NCBI GenBank assembly: GCA_014376915.1
Contig: JACMQP010000574.1
Coordinates: forward strand, 1-8,586
Origin: Ramlibacter sp.
Lineage (GTDB): Bacteria > Pseudomonadota > Gammaproteobacteria > Burkholderiales > Burkholderiaceae
Length of the DNA: 8,586 bases
Reading direction: 5' to 3'
The position numbers and the translations under genes were made by a program. Positions 1 through 5,665 of the stretch are shown one piece after another. The number at the start of each line of letters is the position of its first letter. The first letter of the stretch is position 1. The notes under the pieces were generated by a model that worked only from the letters and a program-made list of their open reading frames with translations, searched no databases and had not been told where the DNA came from.

Positions 1-67
1 CTAGGTAAAAGCCACTGCGTCCGCCGCAGGCATCGCCCCAGAATTATCTCTTCCGTTTTGAGACGTC

Positions 68-73
68 GAGGAG
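68..73 (+). promoter_or_regulatory. Ribosome-binding site of tctB
   Basis: GAGGAG sits seven bases before the ATG at 81. It is the clearest Shine-Dalgarno sequence in the window and fixes the tctB start. Confidence 0.
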
Positions 74-80
74 ACAAGAG

Positions 81-569
81 ATGCAGATCAAAAGCCAGAA
101 GGATTTCTTTTCCGGACTCATGTTCATCGGGGTGGGGGTCGCATTCGCCTGGGGCGCGACGACCTACAACGTGGGCGAAGGCGCCCGCATGGGCCCGGGC
201 TACTTTCCCCTGATGCTCGGCATCGTGCTGGCGCTGATCGGCGCCGTCGTGCTGTTCACCTCCCTTGTGGTGGAAACGGAGGGCGGCGAACGGATCGGCA
301 AGTGGGCCTGGCGCCCGCTGTTCTTCATCATCGCGGCCAACCTGGCTTTTGGCGTCCTGCTGGGCGGGCTGCCGTCGATCGGGGTGCCGGCGATGGGCAT
401 GATCGCCGCGATCTTCGCGCTGACCATCATCTCGAGCATGGCCGACGGCCACTTCCATACCCGCGACGTCCTGATCCTGGCCGCGATCCTCGCTGCCGGC
501 AGCTACGTTGCCTTCATCCTGCTGCTCAAGCTGCAGATCCAGGTCTGGCCTTCCTTCATCACCGGTTGA
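81..569 (+). CDS. tctB: TctB: small membrane subunit of a tripartite tricarboxylate transporter
   Basis: A 162-residue, strongly hydrophobic protein of the TctB family, the small four-helix permease subunit. It works in the inner membrane with TctA and a periplasmic binding protein (TctC) to import citrate-like or other carboxylates using an ion gradient. Membrane segments are visible at about residues 10-28, 42-62, 78-120 (probably two) and 129-149. The signature RMGPGYFP (36-43) followed by a glycine-rich helix is typical of the family, and the length is normal. The start is supported by GAGGAG seven bases upstream. The stop lies 13 bases before tctA, and the tctA ribosome-binding site overlaps that stop, so the two are cotranscribed and probably translationally coupled. 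The binding protein is not in the window and most likely lies just upstream. The transported substrate cannot be read from this sequence. Confidence 0.
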   Translation: MQIKSQKDFFSGLMFIGVGVAFAWGATTYNVGEGARMGPGYFPLMLGIVLALIGAVVLFTSLVVETEGGERIGKWAWRPLFFIIAANLAFGVLLGGLPSIGVPAMGMIAAIFALTIISSMADGHFHTRDVLILAAILAAGSYVAFILLLKLQIQVWPSFITG

Positions 570-571
570 GG
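568..571 (+). promoter_or_regulatory. Ribosome-binding site of tctA overlapping the tctB stop
   Basis: GAGG shares bases with the tctB TGA stop (567-569) and lies 11 bases before the ATG at 583. It supports this start over the upstream in-frame ATG at 508 and suggests translational coupling of tctB to tctA. Confidence 0.
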
Positions 572-582
572 ACAAAGAAATC

Positions 583-2094
583 ATGGATCTCCTTTCCAAT
601 CTTGCCATCGGCTTCGGCGTCGCCGTCACACCGATCAACCTGCTGTATTGCCTGATCGGGTGCGTCCTGGGCACGCTGATCGGCGTGCTGCCGGGCATCG
701 GCCCGGTTGCCACCATCGCGATGCTGCTGCCCGCCACCTACGCACTGCCTCCGGTGTCGGCGCTGATCATGCTGGCCGGCATCTACTACGGGGCCCAGTA
801 CGGCGGCTCCACCACTGCAATCCTGGTCAACCTGCCGGGTGAATCGTCCTCGGTTGTCACCTGTATCGACGGCTACCAGATGGCAAGGCAGGGACGGGCG
901 GGGCCGGCACTTGCTGCCGCGGGCCTGGGCTCTTTCTTCGCCGGTTGCGTTGGCACGCTGATCCTGGCTGCCTTCGCGCCGCCGCTGACTGAACTGGCCT
1001 TCAAGTTCGGCCCGGCAGAATACTTCTCGCTGATGATTCTGGGCCTGATCGGCGCCGTGGTGCTGGCTTCGGGCTCGCTGCTGAAGGCCATTGCGATGAT
1101 CGTGCTGGGCCTGTTGCTGGGGCTAGTCGGAACCGACGTCAACTCAGGCGTCGCCCGCTACAGCTTTGACATCCCGGAACTGACCGATGGCATCGGCTTC
1201 GTCGTCGTCGCCATGGGCGTGTTCGGCTACGGCGAAATCATCAGCAACCTGTCGCAGCCGGAAGACGACCGGGAAGTTTTTACCTCCAAGGTGACGGGCC
1301 TGTGGCCGACCAAGCAGGACTTCAAGGACATGACGCCGGCGGTGCTGCGCGGGACCTTCCTGGGCTCGGCCCTGGGCATCCTGCCCGGGGGTGGCGCGCT
1401 GCTCGCCTCATTCGCGTCCTATGCGCTGGAAAAGAAGATCCGCTCCAAGCCCGGCGAAGTCCCGTTCGGCAAGGGCAACATCCGTGGCGTCGCCGCGCCG
1501 GAGTCGGCCAACAACGCCGGTGCGCAGACCTCGTTCATCCCGCTGCTGACGCTGGGTATTCCGCCGAACGCAGTGATGGCGCTGATGGTGGGCGCGATGA
1601 CCATCCACAACATCCAGCCGGGCCCGCAGGTGATGACCAGCAACCCGCAGCTGTTCTGGGGCCTGATCGTCTCGATGTGGGTCGGCAACCTGATGCTGAT
1701 CATCCTGAACCTGCCGCTGATCGGCATGTGGATCAAGCTGCTGACGGTGCCTTACAAGTTCCTGTTCCCGGCGATCGTGCTGTTCTGCGCGATCGGCGTG
1801 TATTCGACCAATAACAACACCTTCGACGTCTGGCTGGTCGGCCTGTTCGGCTTCATCGGCTATCTGTTCGTCAAGCTCGGTTGCGAGCCGGCGCCGTTGC
1901 TGCTCGGCTTCATCCTGGGCCCGATGATGGAAGAGAACCTGCGACGGGCGCTGCTGCTCTCGCGCGGCGACTGGAGCGTGTTCGTGACGCGCGGCCTGTC
2001 GGCGGGCCTGCTGGCCGCCGCTGCCTTGCTGCTGGTGATCGTGCTGCTGCCGGCCGTGAAGAGCAAGCGCGAGGAAGCGTTCGTCGAGGAATGA
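583..2094 (+). CDS. tctA: TctA: large membrane subunit of a tripartite tricarboxylate transporter
   Basis: A 503-residue polytopic inner-membrane protein of the TctA family, the large translocation subunit that partners TctB and a TctC-type binding protein. Family hallmarks are LPGIGP (36-41), YGGSTTAILVNLPGE (73-87), a second glycine turn LPGGG (267-271), PESANNAG (306-313) and LGIPPN (324-329). Together they show the internal two-half arrangement of these carriers. Length is normal (about 500). An in-frame ATG at 508 would add 25 residues, but these lie inside tctB and are not membrane-like. The ATG at 583, followed by MDLLSNLAIGFG, has GAGG overlapping the tctB stop and is the better start. 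The terC-family gene follows after 12 bases. The second half has LGIPPN where many relatives, as I recall them, have a glycine or serine after the proline; I take this as subfamily variation, not damage. Confidence 0.
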   Translation: MDLLSNLAIGFGVAVTPINLLYCLIGCVLGTLIGVLPGIGPVATIAMLLPATYALPPVSALIMLAGIYYGAQYGGSTTAILVNLPGESSSVVTCIDGYQMARQGRAGPALAAAGLGSFFAGCVGTLILAAFAPPLTELAFKFGPAEYFSLMILGLIGAVVLASGSLLKAIAMIVLGLLLGLVGTDVNSGVARYSFDIPELTDGIGFVVVAMGVFGYGEIISNLSQPEDDREVFTSKVTGLWPTKQDFKDMTPAVLRGTFLGSALGILPGGGALLASFASYALEKKIRSKPGEVPFGKGNIRGVAAPESANNAGAQTSFIPLLTLGIPPNAVMALMVGAMTIHNIQPGPQVMTSNPQLFWGLIVSMWVGNLMLIILNLPLIGMWIKLLTVPYKFLFPAIVLFCAIGVYSTNNNTFDVWLVGLFGFIGYLFVKLGCEPAPLLLGFILGPMMEENLRRALLLSRGDWSVFVTRGLSAGLLAAAALLLVIVLLPAVKSKREEAFVEE

Positions 2095-2095
2095 C

Positions 2096-2100
2096 GGGGA
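2096..2100 (+). promoter_or_regulatory. Ribosome-binding site of the terC-family gene
   Basis: GGGGA lies just after the tctA stop (2092-2094) and six bases before the ATG at 2107. It supports this start. Confidence 0.
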
Positions 2101-2106
2101 ACGGCG

Positions 2107-2793
2107 ATGGAATTCCTGCAGAGCGCCGACTTCTGGATCGGCCTGGTCAAGATCATCTGGATCAACATCATCCTGTCCGGTGACAACGCGGTTGTCATCG
2201 CGATGGCTGCGCGGACTCTGCCGCCGCACCAGCAGGGCAAAGCGGTGGTGTTTGGCTCCGCAGCGGCGGTGCTGCTGCGGGTGCTGCTCACGGTAGTGGC
2301 GGCCAGGCTGCTCGCCATGCCATATCTCCAGATCATCGGCGGAGTGCTGTTGCTGTGGATCGGCGTGCAGCTGCTGGGCGACGAGGACGACGGTGAAGAC
2401 GGCGGCGTCAAGCACCAGGGCACGCTGCTGTCGGCGGTGCGAATGATCCTGGTCGCCGACCTGATCATGAGCCTGGACAACATCATCGCCGTGGCTGCGG
2501 CGGCCAAGGGCAGCATGCTGCTGCTGATCCTCGGCCTGGCCATCAGCATTCCGCTGGTGATTTTCGGCAGCACGCTGATCATCAAGCTGATGGAGCGCTT
2601 CCCGATGATCGTGACCATCGGCGCTGCGCTGATCGGCTGGGTCGCAGGCGAGGCGATCGTCAGCGACAACGCGCTCGCCGACATGGTGGCGGCCAACCAC
2701 TGGCTGCATTACGCCGGCCCCGCGATCGGCGCCGCCTTCGTTGTTGCGCTGGGCAAGCTGGTGCAGGCCCGGGCCGTGCGAGCCGCAGTCTGA
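2107..2793 (+). CDS. TerC/YjbE-family integral membrane protein, putative manganese (metal) exporter
   Basis: A 228-residue membrane protein of the TerC superfamily, closest in style to the short YjbE type. TerC relatives (Alx, YkoY, YceF) are linked to Mn2+ export and to metal loading of exported proteins; some are tied to tellurite resistance. Two related acidic membrane motifs are visible: LSGDNAVVIA (23-32, D26/N27) and SLDNIIAVAA (122-131, D124/N125). They mark the internal repeat and the likely metal-binding residues. An acidic loop, DEDDGED (92-98), separates the halves. Membrane segments lie at about 10-33, 47-69, 73-90, 108-131, 137-159 and 169-184, with a further one near 203-219. 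GGGGA (2096-2100) is a good ribosome-binding site six bases before the start. The gene is wedged between tctA (12 bases) and RR1 (no gap), which is unexpected for a metal exporter. No manganese riboswitch could fit in the 12-base leader. The metal specificity is inference from the family. Confidence 0.
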   Translation: MEFLQSADFWIGLVKIIWINIILSGDNAVVIAMAARTLPPHQQGKAVVFGSAAAVLLRVLLTVVAARLLAMPYLQIIGGVLLLWIGVQLLGDEDDGEDGGVKHQGTLLSAVRMILVADLIMSLDNIIAVAAAAKGSMLLLILGLAISIPLVIFGSTLIIKLMERFPMIVTIGAALIGWVAGEAIVSDNALADMVAANHWLHYAGPAIGAAFVVALGKLVQARAVRAAV

Positions 2794-3501
2794 GTGACCG
2801 CCGCCCTGCGCATCCTGCTGGTCGAAGATGACGATGTGCTGCGCGACATCGTTTCGCGCAGCCTGCGCGACAGCGGCCATACCGTCGATGTCGCCGCGTC
2901 CATCGCGGCTGCACGCCAGGCCTGGCGCAGCAAGAAGCTCGACGCCATCCTGCTGGATCTGCGGCTGCCGCGCACGGGGGCGCAACGCAGCGGGCTGGGC
3001 AGCGGCCTGAAGCTGCTGCTGGAGATGCGCGCGTCCGGCGACCGCACGCCGGTGCTGGTGCTGACGGCGCACGACCGCACCGAGGAGCGAATCGCGGGCC
3101 TGGACGCCGGTGCCGACGACTACCTGGGCAAGCCGTTCGACCTGGCTGAAGTGGAAGCGCGGCTGCGCTCGCTGGTGCGGCGGGTGCGCTCCAGCGACGA
3201 GCGGACGACGCTGGGCCAGTTGGCGCTGGACCGGCTGGCGCGGCGCTTCTTCGTCGCGGGGACGCCGCTGGACCTGCCGGCGCGCGAGTTCGAGGTGTTG
3301 TGGGAGCTGGTGACGCCGCCCGGGCGCGTGGTCAGCAAGCGCGACCTGGCGCAGAAGCTGTCGCAGCCTGACGATCTGCTGGTCGACAACGCGCTGGAGG
3401 TCTTCATTTCCAAGTTGCGCAAGCGGCTGGCGACCAGCGGCGTCTCGATCCGGACCCTGCGCGGGCTGGGCTATTGCCTGGAGGAAATCCCGTCGCTGTG
3501 A
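2794..3501 (+). CDS. OmpR-family response regulator RR1 (TctD/QseB-like, first of a tandem pair)
   Basis: A 235-residue two-component response regulator. The receiver domain (about 5-125) has the acidic pocket E11/D12/D13, the phospho-acceptor D55 in ILLDLRLP, T91 and K113 in LGKPF. A winged-helix DNA-binding domain follows (about 138-231), with the recognition-helix stretch NALEVFISKLRKRL and the hairpin wing RTLRGLGY. It should bind promoter DNA after phosphorylation, probably by the kinase encoded at 4244-5665. The start is GTG, the codon immediately after the TGA of the terC-family gene and in the same frame; no ATG is available and no strong ribosome-binding site is visible, so it probably depends on coupling. 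About eight extra residues follow D55 compared with QseB-type regulators. It is about 72% identical (hand count) to RR2 immediately downstream. The TctD-like role is inferred from the tctBA and TctE-like neighbours. Confidence 0.
   Translation: MTAALRILLVEDDDVLRDIVSRSLRDSGHTVDVAASIAAARQAWRSKKLDAILLDLRLPRTGAQRSGLGSGLKLLLEMRASGDRTPVLVLTAHDRTEERIAGLDAGADDYLGKPFDLAEVEARLRSLVRRVRSSDERTTLGQLALDRLARRFFVAGTPLDLPAREFEVLWELVTPPGRVVSKRDLAQKLSQPDDLLVDNALEVFISKLRKRLATSGVSIRTLRGLGYCLEEIPSL
2809..3486 (+). repeat. Tandem gene duplication, copy A (within RR1)
   Basis: This 678-base segment aligns without gaps to 3561-4238 at a constant offset of 752 bases. The longest perfect run I found is 35 bases (3036-3070 against 3788-3822), with other long runs over LGKPFDLA and DLPAREFEV. 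Identity is highest in the second half of the receiver and in the DNA-binding domain, and lower over the first 75 codons. This is divergent duplication or recruitment followed by partial homogenisation, not a fresh duplication. Confidence 0.
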
Positions 3502-3557
3502 GGCGCGGGGCTGTCGTATGCTCATCTGCTGTTCATCCCTGCACTGGCGCTGAAATC

Positions 3558-4247
3558 ATGCGAATCCTGCTGGTCGAAGACGATGCCGTACTGCGCGCCC
3601 TGATGCTGCGCAGCCTGCTGGATGCTGGGCACCGCGTGGACGTGGCCGCCACAATCGAGGAGGCTCGCCACTGGTGGCAGGTGCAGCCGTTCGACGCTGT
3701 GCTGCTGGACCTGAACCTGCCGCACTCGTCCAGCGAGCGCAGCGGCATAGGCAACGGGCTGGCGGTGCTGCGCGAGGCGCGCGCGCGCGGCGACCGCACG
3801 CCGGTGCTGGTGCTGACGGCGCGCGACCGCACCGAAGAGCGCATCGCCGGCCTGGACGCCGGCGCCGACGACTATCTGGGCAAGCCGTTCGACCTGGCCG
3901 AAGTGGAGGCGCGGTTGCGGGCCCTCGTGCGGCGCGCCCACGGCACCGACGACCGGGTCGACGTCGGCCAGCTCGCGCTGGACCGGCGCGCCCGCCGGTT
4001 CTTCCTGGGCGGGCAGCCCTGGGACCTGCCGGCGCGCGAGTTCGAGGTGCTGTGGGAGCTGATGACGCCGCCCGGGCGGGTGGTGAGCAAGCGCGACCTC
4101 TCGGGCAAGCTGTCGGAAGCCGACGGCGCGCTGGGCGACAACGCGCTGGAGGCCTTCATTTCGCGGTTGCGCAAGAAGATGGGCAGCAGCGGCGTGGCGA
4201 TCCGCACCCTGCGCGGGCTGGGCTACGTGCTCGAGGAAGCGCGGTGA
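3558..4247 (+). CDS. OmpR-family response regulator RR2 (TctD/QseB-like, second of a tandem pair)
   Basis: A 229-residue response regulator and close paralogue of RR1. The receiver has E7/D8/D9, phospho-acceptor D51 in VLLDLNLP, T87 and K109 in LGKPF. The winged helix (about 134-227) carries NALEAFISRLRKKM and RTLRGLGY. The ATG at 3558 places MRILLVEDD at the exact receiver N-terminus; the longer reading from 3474 starts inside RR1 and adds non-receiver sequence. No clear Shine-Dalgarno precedes the ATG. The 56-base gap after RR1 is the largest in the cluster and may mark the duplication joint. The stop overlaps the kinase start (GTGA), so this copy is the one translationally coupled to the kinase and is the likelier cognate partner. 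The same insertion of about eight residues after the phospho-acceptor is present. Which copy controls tctBA cannot be told. Confidence 0.
   Translation: MRILLVEDDAVLRALMLRSLLDAGHRVDVAATIEEARHWWQVQPFDAVLLDLNLPHSSSERSGIGNGLAVLREARARGDRTPVLVLTARDRTEERIAGLDAGADDYLGKPFDLAEVEARLRALVRRAHGTDDRVDVGQLALDRRARRFFLGGQPWDLPAREFEVLWELMTPPGRVVSKRDLSGKLSEADGALGDNALEAFISRLRKKMGSSGVAIRTLRGLGYVLEEAR
3561..4238 (+). repeat. Tandem gene duplication, copy B (within RR2)
   Basis: The partner of 2809-3486, the same length with no insertions or deletions. Protein identity is about 72% by hand count over 226 aligned residues. Synonymous differences are frequent between the runs of identity, so the copies have been apart for some time or are being kept similar by selection or conversion. 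Confidence 0.
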
Positions 4248-5665
4248 GCGCGGACAGCGCAGCGCTGTCCAAGCCGACCCTGCAATCGCGGCTGGTGCGC
4301 CGCGTGATGCTGCCGCTGGTGCTGACCTGGGCGGTGGGCACCGCGATCGTCTTGGCGGTCGCCAACAACTTTGCCGGCCAGGCGTTCGACCGCGCGCTGC
4401 TGGACGACGCGTACGCGCTGGCGGCCAGCATGCGGGCGTCGCCAAAGGGCGTCGCGCTAGCGCTCACACCGGCAGAGGTTGCGGCGCTCATGTTCGACCG
4501 TACCGAGTCCAACTACTTTGCCGTCTTTACGCCGGAAGGCAAGCTGATCGGCGCGCACGGCGGGCTGGAGCTGCCCTTCCTGTCTGCCGGCACGAGCCAC
4601 CAGTTCAGCACCGTCTCACTGTTTGGCCGCGAACTGCGGACAGTTGCGCTGCACCGCATCCAGCCGGCGGAATTCACGGTGGTCATGGCCCAGACGACGG
4701 CCAGCCGCAGCCGACTGTTGCGCCGGATGTTGACCTATTCGGCGGTGCCGCAGGTGTTGCTGCTTGGCTTCCTGGCCTGGCAATTGAGGCGCGTGATCCA
4801 GCGCGACCTCGAGCCGCTGGCGCAACTGCAGCACGCAGTCGACCAGCGCGATGCGAGCGACCTCACGCCAGTGCCGGAAAGCATCACCCGCGACGCCAGC
4901 ACGCTCGACGTGGAACGGCTGGGCACCGCTCTCAATTCGATGTTGTCGCGGCTGGCCCAGAGCATCGCAGCCCAGCGCGAATTCGCCGGCAATGTGGCGC
5001 ACGAACTGCGCACGCCGCTGGCCGGCATCCGGGCCCAGGCCGGCTATGCGCTGGCCCAGAGCGACCCGGCGGTGTGGCGCGAACAGCTGCTGGGAATTGC
5101 CCAGGGCGAGCAGCGCGCCAGCCACCTGGTCAACCAGTTGCTGGCGCTGGCGCGGGCTGGCGAAGGCAGCGCCAGCGTCAGCATGGCGGCGGTGGAGCTG
5201 AGCCAGCTGGTGCGTGCGGTGCTGCTGCGCTTCTTGCCGAAGGCGGACGCGATGGCGGTGGACCTCGGCGGCGAAGGACTGGAGCAGCCGGTGCCGGTGC
5301 GCGGCGACACCGCGCTGCTGGAAGGCATCCTGGGCAACCTGCTGGACAACGCGCTGCGCTACGGTGACAGCGCTGAGCCGCGAGTGACGGTGGCGATCGG
5401 CCGCGACGACCGCAGCGTGCTGCTGACCGTGACCGACAACGGCCCTGGCCTCGGGGCGCAGGAGGCGGCCCAGCTCGGCCAGCGCTGGGCCCAGGGCCCG
5501 GCCGGCCAGCGTCTGGGCGAAGGCGCTGGCCTCGGGCTGGCGATCGTGCAGCGCTATGCCGAGTTGCTCGGCGCCGCCTTCAGCCTTGAACCGGCCAGCG
5601 GCGGCGGGCTGCGCGCCGTGCTGCGGCTGCAACCCGCTGCGGCTCAGCCCGCCAGCGCCGGATAG
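4244..5665 (+). CDS. TctE-like sensor histidine kinase
   Basis: A 473-residue membrane sensor kinase. Order of parts: a short cytoplasmic N-terminus; membrane helix 1 (about 22-40); a periplasmic sensor region (about 41-160) resembling the two-component sensor kinase N-terminal domain (2CSK_N) of TctE/QseC-type kinases, with SNYFAVFTPEGKLIGAHGG and a following LP; membrane helix 2 (about 163-181); a linker of HAMP size (182-235); the HisKA helix with VAHELRTPLAG (phospho-acceptor H253); and the ATPase domain with N-box NLLDNALRY (N365, N369), DNGPG (398-402) and GEGAGLGLAIV (425-435). All catalytic elements are present. The GTG start overlaps the RR2 stop by four bases (GTGA). An enterobacterial TctE senses tricarboxylate and, with TctD, controls the tct transporter; the tctBA neighbours fit that role, but the ligand is inferred. 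The 3' end overlaps the convergent alkene-reductase gene by 22 bases. Confidence 0.
   Translation: MSADSAALSKPTLQSRLVRRVMLPLVLTWAVGTAIVLAVANNFAGQAFDRALLDDAYALAASMRASPKGVALALTPAEVAALMFDRTESNYFAVFTPEGKLIGAHGGLELPFLSAGTSHQFSTVSLFGRELRTVALHRIQPAEFTVVMAQTTASRSRLLRRMLTYSAVPQVLLLGFLAWQLRRVIQRDLEPLAQLQHAVDQRDASDLTPVPESITRDASTLDVERLGTALNSMLSRLAQSIAAQREFAGNVAHELRTPLAGIRAQAGYALAQSDPAVWREQLLGIAQGEQRASHLVNQLLALARAGEGSASVSMAAVELSQLVRAVLLRFLPKADAMAVDLGGEGLEQPVPVRGDTALLEGILGNLLDNALRYGDSAEPRVTVAIGRDDRSVLLTVTDNGPGLGAQEAAQLGQRWAQGPAGQRLGEGAGLGLAIVQRYAELLGAAFSLEPASGGGLRAVLRLQPAAAQPASAG

Noticed and set aside
508..582. Upstream in-frame ATG giving tctA a 25-residue N-terminal extension.
   Set aside because: The extension lies wholly inside tctB, reads as Ser/Cys-rich sequence and has no better ribosome-binding site. 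The ATG at 583 matches the family N-terminus.
2095..2106. Manganese riboswitch (yybP-ykoY type) ahead of the TerC-family gene.
   Set aside because: Only 12 bases separate tctA from this gene, and they hold the ribosome-binding site. There is no room for the riboswitch.
1408..3525. A 705-codon open frame on the minus strand across tctA, the terC-family gene and RR1.
   Set aside because: Its translation is rich in Gln, His, Arg and Ala with no recognisable domain. This is the usual antisense shadow of GC-rich genes, and the three sense-strand genes are unmistakable.
3502..3557. Internal promoter between RR1 and RR2, with TATGCT (3517-3522) as a possible -10.
   Set aside because: No acceptable -35 lies 16-18 bases upstream, and one hexamer match is expected by chance. 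It remains possible but is not supported.
3777..3788. Alternating GC run in RR2 as a possible phase-variable or Z-DNA tract.
   Set aside because: Only about 12 bases, encoding the normal EARARG stretch in a GC-rich gene; RR1 has different codons here. A slippage role is not indicated.
3522..4445. Minus-strand open frame opposite RR2 and the kinase start; a similar one at 4616-5632 opposite the kinase.
   Set aside because: Low-complexity Arg/Ala/His/Gln content without motifs, and the sense strand carries complete catalytic motifs throughout.
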